A stretch of DNA of 64,000 nt, taken from the NCBI RefSeq assembly GCF_026342435.1, contig NZ_JAPEMT010000005.1, positions 310,001 through 374,000 of the forward strand, written 5' to 3'. Below the pieces are notes generated by a model. The model saw nothing but the letters and a program-made list of their open reading frames with translations. It was not told the origin of the DNA and did no database searches. A program made the position numbers and the translations under genes. Source of the stretch: Streptomyces sp. NBC_00237 (GTDB lineage: Bacteria; Actinomycetota; Actinomycetes; Streptomycetales; Streptomycetaceae). Positions 1 to 10,993 of this stretch are shown one piece after another (position 1 is the stretch's first letter; the number at the start of each line of letters is the position of its first letter).

Positions 1-560
1 AGGTCCTTCTCGAACATCGCGACGTCGCCGAGCGTCGCCGACATCAGGATGAACTGTGCCTGCGGGAGCTCCAGGATCGGGATCTGCCAGGCCCAGCCCC
101 GGTCCGCCTCCGCGTAGAAGTGGAACTCGTCCATCACGACCTGGCCGATGTCGGCGTACTTCCCGTCGCGCAGCGCGATCGAGGCCAGGATCTCGGCGGT
201 GCAGGCGATGACCGGGGCGTCCGCGTTCACCGAGGCGTCGCCGGTCAGCATGCCGACGTTCTCGGTGCCGAACAGCTTGCAGAGGTCGAAGAACTTCTCC
301 GAGACGAGAGCCTTGATCGGAGCCGTGTAGAAGGTGACCTTGTCCTGGGCCAGTGCCGTGAAGTGCGCACCCGCCGCGACCAGGCTCTTTCCGGAGCCGG
401 TGGGCGTGGACAAGATCACATTCGCGCCGGTGACCACCTCCATCAGCGCCTCTTCCTGCGCCGGGTAGAGGGCGATGCCCTGGCCCTCGGCCCAGGTCGA
501 GAAAGCCTCGAAGAGGGTGTCGGGGTCGGCGTTCGGCGGGAGCTGATCGATAAGGGTCAC
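1..560 (-). CDS. DEAD/DEAH-box helicase, N-terminal part (cut by window edge)
   Basis: About 186 residues of an SF2 helicase, read leftward from a GTG at 560 until the window ends. Visible motifs in order are motif I STPTGSGKS near residue 50, motif Ia TAPIKALVSEKF, a TGDAS element, the Walker B/motif II variant VVMDEFH and motif III MSATLGD. DEFH in place of DEAD, with the TAPIKALV block, resembles the Ski2-like/DUF3516 helicases of actinobacteria. It would couple ATP hydrolysis to unwinding of RNA or DNA in the cytoplasm; the substrate cannot be told from this part. It is divergent from the gene at 686. The helicase family is secure, the subfamily is an inference. Confidence 0.88.
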   Translation of the reverse strand, partial: MTLIDQLPPNADPDTLFEAFSTWAEGQGIALYPAQEEALMEVVTGANVILSTPTGSGKSLVAAGAHFTALAQDKVTFYTAPIKALVSEKFFDLCKLFGTENVGMLTGDASVNADAPVIACTAEILASIALRDGKYADIGQVVMDEFHFYAEADRGWAWQIPILELPQAQFILMSATLGDVAMFEKD

Positions 561-685
561 GCCCCCATCTTGCCTGGCGCGGGTACGGATCGGGCAACCG
601 GAGGGTCCGTACAAGATCATCCCGGATAGGGTGACGGGTCAGCCCATCGGCGGCCCGTGCTCAACTCGGCCGCGCCAGGGAAGAG

Positions 686-1513
686 ATGGGGGCACGGACA
701 GCAAATGGGGCGGGTACGACCATGATGGGACCGGCGCACTCACTGTCGGGAGCGGCAGCCTGGCTCGGGGTGGGAGCCGCGGCAGCAGCGGCGGGCCACG
801 CCATGCCCTGGCCGGTGCTCGTCGTCGGCGCACTGATCTGCGCGGGGGCGGCGCTCGCCCCCGACCTCGACCACAAGTCGGCGACCATCTCGCGGGCCTT
901 CGGGCCGGTCTCCCGGCTGCTCTGCGAGATCGTCGACAAGCTGTCGTACGCCGTCTACAAGGCGACCCGCACCCGGCACGACCCGCGCCGCACCGGCGGT
1001 CACCGCACCCTCACCCACACCTGGGTGTGGGCGGTGGCGATCGGCGGGGGCTGCTCGGCGGCGGCGGTGTTCGGCGGGCGCTGGGCGGTCCTGGCGATCC
1101 TCTTCGTGCACCTCGTCCTCGCGGTGGAGGGCCTGCTGTGGCGGGCCGCGCGGGTCTCCAGCGACGTACTGGTGTGGCTGCTGGGCGCGACGAGCGCCTG
1201 GATCCTGGCCGGAGTGCTCGACAAGCCGGGCAACGGCGCGAGCTGGCTGTTCGAGGCCCCCGGCCAGGAGTACCTGTGGCTGGGCCTGCCGATCGTCCTC
1301 GGGGCGCTCGTGCACGACATCGGCGACGCGCTGACGGTGTCGGGCTGCCCGATCCTGTGGCCGATCCCGATCGCGGGCAAGCGCTGGTACCCGCTGGGAC
1401 CGCCCAAGGTGATGCGCTTCAGGGCCGGGAGCTGGGTGGAGCTGAAGGTGCTGATGCCGGTGTTCATGCTGGCCGGGGGAGTGGGCGGGGCGGCGGCGCT
1501 GGGGTTCATCTGA
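686..1513 (+). CDS. Membrane-bound metal-dependent hydrolase, YdjM/DUF457-like
   Basis: A 275-residue membrane protein with about five hydrophobic helices. The first long helix is followed by APDLDHKSATIS and later GGHRTLTHT and HDIGDAL, the acidic/His signature of the YdjM (DUF457) family, whose members are predicted zinc-type membrane hydrolases; some relatives act in phospholipid or LexA-regulated contexts. The true substrate is unknown. The start is unsure: ATG 686 has AGGGAAG only about two bases upstream, whereas ATG 722 and ATG 725 follow a GGGGCGGG stretch and would give proteins of about 263 residues. A strong intrinsic terminator follows the stop, so it is probably monocistronic. 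Confidence 0.8.
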   Translation: MGARTANGAGTTMMGPAHSLSGAAAWLGVGAAAAAAGHAMPWPVLVVGALICAGAALAPDLDHKSATISRAFGPVSRLLCEIVDKLSYAVYKATRTRHDPRRTGGHRTLTHTWVWAVAIGGGCSAAAVFGGRWAVLAILFVHLVLAVEGLLWRAARVSSDVLVWLLGATSAWILAGVLDKPGNGASWLFEAPGQEYLWLGLPIVLGALVHDIGDALTVSGCPILWPIPIAGKRWYPLGPPKVMRFRAGSWVELKVLMPVFMLAGGVGGAAALGFI

Positions 1514-1528
1514 CGCGTACGGGATAGG

Positions 1529-1560
1529 GGCGGTCCGCAGGGGTGCGGACCGCCTCTTTT
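1529..1560 (+). terminator. Intrinsic terminator after the DUF457 gene
   Basis: Perfect 11-bp stem (1529-1539 with 1544-1554) around a GGGG loop, followed by CTCTTTT, a clear Rho-independent terminator for the rightward gene ending at 1513. Confidence 0.88.
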
Positions 1561-1620
1561 CGCATGTCAGGGGCGGGTGTACGTTCGGGTCAGTGCACCT
1601 TCCACGAAAGGCAGTGACAC

Positions 1621-3162
1621 GTGTCAACAGCTGAAGCGCCCGCCGCCGGGCAGCTCGTCGTCGAGACCACGGCGGGCGCCCTGCGCGGCACCGTCCGCCA
1701 CGAGAGCCGTGCCTGGCTCGGCGTCCCGTTCGCGCAGCCGCCGGTGGGCGGGCTGAAGTGGCGTGCGCCGCAGCCGGTCCGGCCGTGGGAGGGCGTGCGC
1801 GAGGCGACGCAGTACGGTCCCGCCGCCGTGCAGCTCTCCCGCTTCGACCCGACGGCACCCCCGTACGACAGGGACAGCGAGGACTGCCTCTACCTCAACG
1901 TCTTCGCCCCGGCCGCGCCCGCCGCCTCCCCGCGTCCGGTCCTGGTCTGGATCCACGGCGGCGGCTTCGTCTTCGGCACCGGCGCGGACTACGACGGCTC
2001 GGTCCTGGCGGAGCGCGGCGACGTGATCGTCGTGACCCTGAACTACCGGCTCAGCTCCTGGGGCTTCCTGCACCTCGCGGGCGTCGACCCGTCGGTCGCC
2101 GACTCCAACGTGGGCGTACGGGACCAGGTCGCGGCCCTGGAATGGGTGCGCGACAACATCGCGGCCTTCGGCGGCGACCCGTCGCGCGTGACGATCGTCG
2201 GCGAGTCGGCGGGCGGCATGAGCGTCGGCACCCTCCTCGGCGTCCCCGCCGCACGCGGGCTCTTCCACGGTGCGGCCCTGCTCAGCGGGAGCGCCGCCGA
2301 ACAGCAGGACGCCCGGACCGGTACGGCCGCCGCGAAGGCGCTCCTTGCCCGGCTGGGCATCCCGGAGACGGAACCGGGCCGCATCCGGGACGTGCCCGTC
2401 GCCGAACTGCGCGCGGCCACCGAGGAGTTGGCCCATGCGGGAGGCCACGACGGCAAGCAGGGCATCCCGTTCGTGCCGGTCGTCGACGGCGACTACATCC
2501 CGTACGTACCCCTCGCCGCCGTCGCGGACGGCGCGGTGACGGACGTGCCGCTGCTCGTGGCGTACTGCCGCGACGAGATGGCCGTCTTCACGTTCATGGG
2601 CGACGACAACCCGATCACCCGGTCCCTGGAGTCGGCCGTCGGCCCGGAAGCCTGGGCACAACTGCTGCGCCGCTACGCGGAGTTCGAGCCGGAGGGGGCG
2701 GCCGTCGGCGGCAACGCCCGCAAGACGCTGCTGGGCGACGCGATGTTCGTGATGCCGTCGGTGCGGGTCGCCGAGGCGCAGGTGCGGGCGGGCGGCCGGG
2801 TGTGGATGCACCGCTTCGACCACCAGCCGCCCATGGAGCCGTACAACCTGCTCGGCCCCACGCACGCGGCCGACATCCCGTGCCTGTGGAGCCGCGAACC
2901 GTCCTTCGACCTGTGCTCGCTGAGCGGTGAACCGGCGGACGGATTCATGGACATGGGCGAGGCGGACAAGGCGGCGTCGGCGGCGCTCCAGGACACGGTG
3001 CTGTCGCTGGTCCGCGAGGGGCGGCCTCGGCTTGTGGGTGGGCCGCAGTGGCCCGCGTACGACGAGAAGACGCGTCCGCAGATGCTGATCAAGGCGGAAC
3101 CCGAGCTGGCGAACGACCCGACGGGGGCGCGGCGCGTGGCGTGGGACGGGCTCGGGGTGTGA
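1621..3162 (+). CDS. Type B carboxylesterase
   Basis: A 513-residue carboxylesterase/lipase family member (alpha/beta hydrolase, PF00135 type). Visible signatures are the N-terminal LGVPFAQPPVG and FRxP-like block, SEDCLYLNVF, the oxyanion hole HGGGFVFG and the nucleophile elbow GESAGG near residue 198. A Glu in the CRDEMAVF stretch and the His of GPTHAADIP near residue 415 are the likely remaining triad members. No signal peptide is seen, so it is probably cytoplasmic. It would hydrolyse carboxylic esters; the physiological ester is unknown. The GTG start at 1621 is preceded by GAAAGGCAGTGACAC and the reading frame opens directly with a family-like N-terminus. Confidence 0.93.
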   Translation: MSTAEAPAAGQLVVETTAGALRGTVRHESRAWLGVPFAQPPVGGLKWRAPQPVRPWEGVREATQYGPAAVQLSRFDPTAPPYDRDSEDCLYLNVFAPAAPAASPRPVLVWIHGGGFVFGTGADYDGSVLAERGDVIVVTLNYRLSSWGFLHLAGVDPSVADSNVGVRDQVAALEWVRDNIAAFGGDPSRVTIVGESAGGMSVGTLLGVPAARGLFHGAALLSGSAAEQQDARTGTAAAKALLARLGIPETEPGRIRDVPVAELRAATEELAHAGGHDGKQGIPFVPVVDGDYIPYVPLAAVADGAVTDVPLLVAYCRDEMAVFTFMGDDNPITRSLESAVGPEAWAQLLRRYAEFEPEGAAVGGNARKTLLGDAMFVMPSVRVAEAQVRAGGRVWMHRFDHQPPMEPYNLLGPTHAADIPCLWSREPSFDLCSLSGEPADGFMDMGEADKAASAALQDTVLSLVREGRPRLVGGPQWPAYDEKTRPQMLIKAEPELANDPTGARRVAWDGLGV

Positions 3163-3345
3163 ACTGACGGTGCGTGGAGCGGGCTTGGGGGTCTGAGCCG
3201 ACGGGGCGTCGCCCGGCGTCCGTCGGCCAGGCGATGGGCGGGCCTGTGGGCCCCCGAGGGGGTGAGTGGATCACCCGCTGACGTTACGGTGGGCCGGGCC
3301 CGGTCCCCGGTCCACCGTTTTCGCGCTCCCAGGAGGTCCCGGCCG

Positions 3346-4305
3346 ATGCCCGCCCCGTATCCGATCCTCGAACCGTACGACCACGGCATGCTCGACGTCG
3401 GCGACGGCAACCGCATCCGCTGGGAGGTCTCCGGCAACCCCGAAGGCAAGCCCGCCGTCGTCGTGCACGGCGGCCCCGGCAGCGGCAGCAGTCCCAGAAA
3501 CCGTAAGCTCTTCGACCCCGACCGCTACCGCCTCGTCCTCTTCGACCAGCGCGGTTGCGGGCGCAGTACCCCGCATGTCGCGGACCCGGCGACGAGCATG
3601 GAGTTCAACACGACTCCGCATCTCGTCGCCGACATGGAGAAGCTCCGTCAACACCTCGGTGTGGAGAGGTGGTTGCTCTTCGGCGGGTCGTGGGGCTCGA
3701 CGCTGATCCTCGCGTACGCACAGGCGTTCCCGGAGCGCGTCAGTGAGATCGTCCTCGCCGGTGTGACGACCACCCGGCGCTCGGAGACCGCGTGGCTGTA
3801 CGGGGGAGCGGGACGCTTCTTCCCCGAGGCGCACGCCCGGTTCCGGGCGCAGATCCCGGAGGGCGAGCGGGACGACCTGGTGGCCGCCTACGCGCGGCGG
3901 GCGTCGAGCACCGATCCGGCCGTACGGGACAAGGCCGTCGCGGACTGGTGCGCGTGGGAGGACGCGGTGCTCGGCCTCGAACCCGTGGTGCAGACGTCGG
4001 CTCCGTACAGCGACCGTCCCGACGAGGGCCGGATCTCGCTGGTGCGCATCGCCTCGCACTACTTCGCCAACGGTGCGTGGCTGGAGGAGGGTGAACTGCT
4101 GCGTGGGGCAGGCAAGCTGGCGGGGATTCCGGGAGTGCTGATCCAGGGACGCCACGACCTGGCGGGCCCGCCGAACACGGCATGGGAGCTGGCGCAGGCG
4201 TGGCCGGGGTCGGAGCTGCGGATCTTCGACGACTCGGGGCACATGGGCGGGACGGGAATGAAGGCGGCGCTGGCGGAGGCGCTGGAGAGGTTCGCGGGGG
4301 AGTAG
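3346..4305 (+). CDS. pip: Proline iminopeptidase
   Basis: A 319-residue cytoplasmic S33 peptidase that removes N-terminal proline from peptides. Typical features are the start PYPILEPYDHGMLDVGDGN, the oxyanion motif HGGPGSG, FDQRGCGRSTPH, the nucleophile GGSWGSTL (Ser near 115), an Asp in QGRHDLAGPP and the catalytic His in DSGHMGG. Length matches the family. The chosen ATG has a perfect AGGAGG nine bases upstream (3331-3336), so the in-frame codons further upstream are not the start. It may help use peptides liberated by the exported proteases in this window, though that link is only inferred. Confidence 0.95.
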   Translation: MPAPYPILEPYDHGMLDVGDGNRIRWEVSGNPEGKPAVVVHGGPGSGSSPRNRKLFDPDRYRLVLFDQRGCGRSTPHVADPATSMEFNTTPHLVADMEKLRQHLGVERWLLFGGSWGSTLILAYAQAFPERVSEIVLAGVTTTRRSETAWLYGGAGRFFPEAHARFRAQIPEGERDDLVAAYARRASSTDPAVRDKAVADWCAWEDAVLGLEPVVQTSAPYSDRPDEGRISLVRIASHYFANGAWLEEGELLRGAGKLAGIPGVLIQGRHDLAGPPNTAWELAQAWPGSELRIFDDSGHMGGTGMKAALAEALERFAGE

Positions 4306-4382
4306 GGAGGTGCGGGAATGCGGTGCGGGAATTCCCGTGGAAAACACGCCCTTCCGGAATTCCCCGAGTTTCGGAGCCTCTT

Positions 4383-4413
4383 CACCCGAACGGCGCAGCG
4401 CGCCGTTCGGGTG
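4383..4413. terminator. Perfect 14-bp hairpin
   Basis: Arms CACCCGAACGGCGC and its exact complement enclose AGC. It lies 78 bp after pip and has no T-run, the usual form of Streptomyces terminators. Confidence 0.7.
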
Positions 4414-4538
4414 GCGTGCTCCGGGAGGCCCCGGGCGGTGAAATGCGCGCCTGTGCAAGCCGTTGTGGGGAGAAATTCAGGCGTGAAATCCTCGGCACGT
4501 CGACTCGCCAAGTGCAGTGACGAACCGAGGGAGTTGTC

Positions 4539-4925
4539 GTGTCCGGAAAAGCAAGAAACGAGGGAGACCGGAGCCGTTCGGCGAAGGGGTGGAGCACGGC
4601 GCTGCGGCGGGCCGGACCCGTCGTCGCCGGGGCGCTCCTCCTGGTGGCCGTACTGCCGTCCAGCGCCGGGGCGGCGGGGGGCCAGCTCACCTTCAGCCGC
4701 AATGACGGATCCGTGGACGGGTTGATCGCGCCACCCAATGACGTGTGTCTTCCGCTGAGTGGCGGTGCGGCCCACCTCAGCAACGACACGGACGCCACGG
4801 CCTTCGTCTTCCTGGACGGAGGGTGCGGCCAGCTCGCGTCGATCGTCGGGGTCGGTGCGACCTGGGACCAGTACAACCCGCCGCCGCAGCCCGCGTACAG
4901 CGTGCGGTTCGGGTCGTCGGGCTGA
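4539..4925 (+). CDS. Small secreted protein of unknown function
   Basis: A 128-residue protein starting at a GTG behind GGGAGTTGTC. Residues 1-50 form a long Sec-type signal: an Arg/Lys-rich start, the hydrophobic run VVAGALLLVAVLP and a cut site near SSAGAAGG. The mature part of about 78 residues has exactly two cysteines (NDVCLPL and DGGCGQL) that could form one disulfide, and it is rich in Asn, Asp and Gly. I do not recognise the family. It is followed after 38 bases by another small secreted protein on the same strand, so the two are probably co-transcribed. Confidence 0.72.
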   Translation: MSGKARNEGDRSRSAKGWSTALRRAGPVVAGALLLVAVLPSSAGAAGGQLTFSRNDGSVDGLIAPPNDVCLPLSGGAAHLSNDTDATAFVFLDGGCGQLASIVGVGATWDQYNPPPQPAYSVRFGSSG

Positions 4926-4963
4926 ATTTCCCGCGAGGCTCCTCGCAACGCACGGAGGCAAGG

Positions 4964-5206
4964 ATGAAACGCAGACTGTCCCTGATGTTCGCGACGCTGG
5001 CGGTCGGTGCCATGGCGCTGGCGGCTCCGGCGAGTGCGCAGATTCGCGGCGCCGACGACTGGCACCTGAATCCCGCCGGTGTCTTCCAGAGCGAGTACGA
5101 CTGCATGGTGGCCGGAAGCACCGGATATCTCGGGGGTGCCTGGAAGGAATACAGATGCGAGTACGTGGGAATCGGCTGGCGGATGTGGATCCGCACCGAG
5201 CCGTAA
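4964..5206 (+). CDS. Small secreted protein, about 80 residues, unknown function
   Basis: ATG 4964 follows an ideal GGAGGCAAGG. The signal peptide MKRRLSLMFATLAVGAMALA ends near PASAQ, leaving a mature domain of about 55 residues rich in Trp and Tyr with two cysteines (EYDCMV and EYRCEY), suggesting a small disulfide-locked fold. It ends with WRMWIRTEP. I do not recognise the family. Its 3' end runs directly into an 18-bp tandem repeat array whose unit resembles the last codons of the gene, so the array may have grown from the gene's own tail. Confidence 0.7.
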   Translation: MKRRLSLMFATLAVGAMALAAPASAQIRGADDWHLNPAGVFQSEYDCMVAGSTGYLGGAWKEYRCEYVGIGWRMWIRTEP

Positions 5207-5208
5207 AC

Positions 5209-5310
5209 CGCAGCGAGTCGCCCACCCGTACCGAGTCGCCCACCCGTACCGAGGCGCACACCCGCGTCGCGTCGCATATCCGCACCGCGTCGCCCACCCG
5301 CTCTGCGTCG
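5209..5310. repeat. 18-bp tandem repeat, about 5.7 copies
   Basis: Consecutive units start at 5209, 5227, 5245, 5263 and 5281, with a 12-bp partial at 5299. The unit is close to CGTACCGAGTCGCCCACC; units 1 and 2 differ by two bases and later units diverge more. It begins two bases after the stop codon of the small secreted protein and ends just before the terminator of the convergent ABC operon. Confidence 0.85.
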
Positions 5311-5321
5311 TAAGGCGGCAC

Positions 5322-5362
5322 ACGGCCGGTCCGAGGGCAGGGAAAGCCCCAGGACCGGCCGT
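5322..5362. terminator. Hairpin terminator between convergent genes
   Basis: 11-bp perfect arms (ACGGCCGGTCC and its complement) around a 19-base loop, five bases from the end of the leftward ABC gene. Confidence 0.75.
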
Positions 5363-5366
5363 TGGC

Positions 5367-7189
<1,823 letters not shown>

Positions 7190-7193
<4 letters not shown>

Positions 7194-9091
7194 GCCGATT
7201 CCTCGATCTCTTCGCGTGCGTTCTTCTCGCGTGCTGTCAGGGCGTGTATCCGAGCGCCCGCTTCCGCGCCCGTGCCCGCTTCCGTGCTCGCTTCCGCGCC
7301 CGCGCCCGCTTCCGTCTCGTCGTCCGTCTCGCGCGTGACGACCGCCCGGTAGCGCGGCTCGGTGTGCAGCAGTTCGCGGTGCTCGCCGACCGCCGCCACC
7401 TCGCCGTCGTGCACGAACACCACGCGTTCCGCTTGGTCGAGCAGCAGCGGGGAAGAGGCCAGGACCACGGTCGTACGACCGGACCTGAGCCGGGAGACAC
7501 CCGCTGCCACCCGGGCTTCGGTGTGCGAGTCGACGGCTGACGTCGGCTCGTCCAGTACCAGTACCTCCGGATCCGTCACCAACGACCGTGCCAGCGCCAG
7601 GCGTTGGCGCTGTCCGCCGGAGAGCGACCGGCCGCGCTCGGTGATCCGCGTCTCCATCGGGTCGCCGTCGCCGGTGACCGACGCCTGCGCGAGGGCGGCC
7701 AGCACGTCCGTGCACTGCGCCGCCGCGAGGGCGTCCTCGGCGGACACCTTCCCCGACGCCGGTACGTCGAGCAGCTCGCGCAGCGTGCCCGACAGCAGCA
7801 CCGGGTCCTTGTCCTGCACGAGGACACTGGCGCGCGCGGCCGCCAGGGGAAGCTCGTCCAGGGCGACGCCGCCCAGCCGGACGGAAGCGACCTTCTCGGT
7901 GGCCTCCTCGGCTTCCTCGGCCTCCTCCTCCGCGCCCGCCGGATGTCCGCCGAGCCGCTCCGCGAGCCGCCCCGCCAGGTCAGGGTCCCCGCACACCACG
8001 GCCGTGAACACGCCCGAGGGGGCGAGCAGCCCGGTCACCGGGTCGTACAGGTCGCCTGTCGGGTACTGCGCGGCCTCCTGCCCGTCGCCGGGCGCGGTGC
8101 GGCGCAGGGCCAGCACGCGGGCGGCCCGCTTGGCGGACGGCTTGGAGAAGGAGTACGCCATCGCGATCTCCTCGAAGTGCCGCAGCGGGTACATCAAAAG
8201 GGTCACCGCGCTGTACACGGTGACCAGTTCGCCGACCGTCACCGTGCCCTGCCGCGCGAGCGTCGCCCCGTACCAGACGACGGCGACGAGCAGCAGACCC
8301 GGCAGCAGCACCTGGACGGCGGCGATCAGCGCCCACATCCGGGCACTGCGCACGGCCGCCTTCCTGACCTCCTGCGAAGCCTCGCGGTAGCGCCCGAGGA
8401 ACAGCTCCTCGCCGCCGATGCCGCGCAGCACGCGCAGGCCGGCGACCGTGTCGGACGCCAACTCCGTCGCCTTGCCCGCCTTTTCGCGCTGTACGTCGGC
8501 GCGTGCGGTGGCCTTGGGGAGCAGCGGCAGCACGGCGAGCGCCAGTGCGGGGACGCCGATCGCGACGACCACGCCGAGCGCGGGCTGGTAGATCACCAGG
8601 CCCACGCAGACGACGATCAGCGCGAGAACGGCCGCCGCGAACCGCGACAGCGCCTCGACGAACCATCCGATCTTCTCGACGTCGCCCGTGGAAACGGCCA
8701 CGACTTCGCCCGCCGCGACCCGCCGGGTCAGCGCGGCGCCCAGTTCGGCGGTCCTGCGCGCCAGCAACTGCTGGACGCGGGCGGCGGCCGTGATCCAGTT
8801 CGTGACCGCCACCCGGTGCAGCATGGTGTCGCCGAGCGCGAGGGCCACACCCATGAGCAGCAGGAGCCCCGCACCCAGGGCGAGCCGCGTGCCGGACCGG
8901 TCGACGACCGCCTGCACGGCCACCCCCACGCCCAGCGGCAGACCCGCCACGCCGAGCTGGTGCAGTACGCCCCAGCCCATGGCCTTCAGCTGCCCGCCGA
9001 GCTGGCTGCGCCCCAGCCACAGCAGGAAACGGCCCCCGGAGCGAACGTCGGGGTCGCCGGGGTCTTGATACGGAAGATCCTTGATGTGCAT
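7190..9091 (-). CDS. ABC exporter half-transporter with degenerate Walker A
   Basis: A 633-residue ABC exporter half, first gene of the coupled pair. Membrane helices occupy about residues 35-320. In the nucleotide-binding domain the Walker A position reads CGDPDLAG with no lysine, and the H-loop histidine is replaced (VVLASSPL). The signature SLSGGQRQR and Walker B LVLDEPTS are canonical. An acidic Glu/Ala stretch sits inside the ATP-binding domain and an Ala/Glu/Gly/Thr repeat tail (about 35 residues, encoded by imperfect 15-bp units near 7250-7330) ends the protein. This is the non-hydrolysing partner of an asymmetric exporter. ATG 9091 is the first family-like start. Confidence 0.92.
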
Positions 9092-9325
9092 GAATTCCTA
9101 CGGGTCGATGCGCGCCGACACGGACGGGAGAGCGGACAGGGGCGACAGGAAGCGGAAGCGGTCCGACATCGCGTACCGCGTGCCGCAAACCGTGCAAGGT
9201 TCGCGCTTTTCGCCGGCCCGGGGCAATTGATTTATGCGCAGGCCCCCACAGAACCCGCCATTTTCCATGCGTCGCCCCCGGCCGGGTCTGGTGTTCCCGT
9301 CCGTCCCGCGATTCACTCCTGTCGC

Positions 9326-10942
9326 ATGAGACAACGAAGGATCATGTCCGTGCTCAGCGGTCTGGTGCTGGCCGCCGGAACGCTTCTCGGTGCCTCCCCG
9401 GCCACCGCCGCCCCCGGCCCGGTGCCGCCCCCGGAGTTCGGCAACGACTGGCACGACCCGCTGACCGCCGCCCCGCCCGTGGTCAAGCCGCACACCAGGT
9501 CCTGCGCCGTGACCCTCGGCGAGGCCCAGTTCCGCGACTTCACCCCGTACAAGGGGAGTTACACCCCGCCGGAGAAGTGCGGCGGGAGCTGGAGCAAGGT
9601 GGTGCTGCGCCTCGAAGGCAAGGTCAAGGGCCGTCAGTACGACCGTCTGGGCTACGTCCACGTCGGCGGCGTCGAAGTGCTGCGCACGTCCACTCCGCAG
9701 CCCTCCCCGGACGGCATCACCTGGTCGGTGGAGAAGGACGTCACCCGCTACAGCGACACCTTCCGCCGTACGCAGGACGTCGAGATGCTCATCGGCAACG
9801 TCGTCAACGAGACGTACACCGGCGTCATCGACGTCAAGGCCACGCTCACCTTCTACGCCGCCGAGGGGCGGACCAAGCCCGCCGACACCCCCGACCGCGT
9901 CCTCACCCTCAACGACAACTCCCTTCTCACGCCCCGCAACGCACGGCGCATCCTCGCCGAGGTGTACGCGACCGGCTCCGGCGGCGGCTGCGAGGAGTAC
10001 TGGTACCTGTCGGTGCCCGAGAAGGCCCCGTACTCCTGCACGTCGGCGGGCGGCCCCTACCGCGAGGTCCAGCTCAAGGTCGACGGGAAGCTGGCCGGAA
10101 TCGCCGCGCCGTTCCCGACCGTGTGGACCGGCGGCTGGTCCAACCCCTTCCTCTGGTACGTCGTCCCGGGCCCCCGCGCGCTCGACGTCTTGCCCATCCA
10201 GTACGACCTGACCCCCTTCGCCGGACTCCTCAACGACGGCCGCCCGCACCGGATCGAGGTCGGCGTCGTCGGCGTCCCGGCCGGGCAGGCGGGCTGGAGC
10301 CACCCGGTGAACGTCCTCGTCTGGCAGGACCACGGCAGCCGCGTCGTCACCGGCGGCCTCACCCGCCACACCGAGTCCGCGCCCGTCAACTCCACGACGT
10401 ACACGCCTGGTTCGGAGCACCGTCTGGACACGCGCGGCGGCCACGCACTGACCGTCGAGGGATACGTGAACACCTCGCGGGGCCGCGTCGATACCCGCGT
10501 CACGCGCACCCTGGCGAACACCTCCGTACACCGCTGGACCGAGGGCGAGAGCCTGGACGCGCTCCAGGGCGAGTGGACGGACGACGAGACGGTGACGGTG
10601 CGCGGCAAGCACGGGCCGGCGCGCGCCACCGAGGCGAAGCGCACGTACACGATGGACGGCACGACCACGCTCGGCGCGGGCGACCGGCTGCGCACGGTCC
10701 TGACCCTCGGCGACAAGGCGGACACGACGGCCTTCACGAACGGGCGGCGCACCGGTTCCACCCGGCTCGACCACGTCTACCGGGGCGACGCCACGTACAC
10801 CGCGAACGTCCCGCGCGACCAGCGGCACGCCGTCGCCACCACGGGCGAGCGCTACCGCCTGTACGGCTCCGACGGCACCTGCCACGACCGCACCGTGGAG
10901 ACGGTGCAGGGGACGCTGGTCAAGGACCGCACGCGCTGCTGA
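9326..10942 (+). CDS. Secreted peptide-N-glycanase A-type amidase
   Basis: A 538-residue exported protein. Residues 1-35 carry RQRR, a hydrophobic core and an ATAAPG cut site. The mature protein resembles the PNGase A family (PF12222): an N-terminal NDWHDPLTAAPPV block, TRSCAVTLGEAQFRDFTPY, then jelly-roll-like domains with VEKDVTRYSDTF and WTGGWSNPFLWY. Such enzymes release N-glycans by hydrolysing the glycosylasparagine amide bond. ATG 9344, closer to a GAAGG, is an alternative but loses the basic N-terminus. It is convergent with a GH109-like enzyme, which suggests a shared role in stripping glycoproteins. Family assignment is from memory of its sequence features. Confidence 0.78.
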   Translation: MRQRRIMSVLSGLVLAAGTLLGASPATAAPGPVPPPEFGNDWHDPLTAAPPVVKPHTRSCAVTLGEAQFRDFTPYKGSYTPPEKCGGSWSKVVLRLEGKVKGRQYDRLGYVHVGGVEVLRTSTPQPSPDGITWSVEKDVTRYSDTFRRTQDVEMLIGNVVNETYTGVIDVKATLTFYAAEGRTKPADTPDRVLTLNDNSLLTPRNARRILAEVYATGSGGGCEEYWYLSVPEKAPYSCTSAGGPYREVQLKVDGKLAGIAAPFPTVWTGGWSNPFLWYVVPGPRALDVLPIQYDLTPFAGLLNDGRPHRIEVGVVGVPAGQAGWSHPVNVLVWQDHGSRVVTGGLTRHTESAPVNSTTYTPGSEHRLDTRGGHALTVEGYVNTSRGRVDTRVTRTLANTSVHRWTEGESLDALQGEWTDDETVTVRGKHGPARATEAKRTYTMDGTTTLGAGDRLRTVLTLGDKADTTAFTNGRRTGSTRLDHVYRGDATYTANVPRDQRHAVATTGERYRLYGSDGTCHDRTVETVQGTLVKDRTRC

Positions 10943-10954
10943 CCGGTGGGTGAG

Positions 10955-10987
10955 GAGCGGGGGCGGGGGTGGGCCCCACCCCCGCTC
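10955..10987. terminator. Bidirectional hairpin between PNGase and GH109 genes
   Basis: GAGCGGGGG pairs with CCCCCGCTC, and an inner alternative (GCGGGGGTGGG with CCCACCCCCGC) is also perfect. It lies between convergent stops at 10942 and 10994. Confidence 0.75.
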
Positions 10988-10993
10988 ACTTCC

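Noticed and set aside
5209..5310. Tandem units as a CRISPR array
   Set aside because: Units are contiguous 18-mers with no unique spacers and no cas genes.
7604..9300. Long rightward open frame of over 1000 codons covering the ABC pair
   Set aside because: It is the antisense shadow of GC-rich coding DNA, with His/Arg/Gln-rich translation and no motifs. Only its last part (9326-10942) is a real gene.
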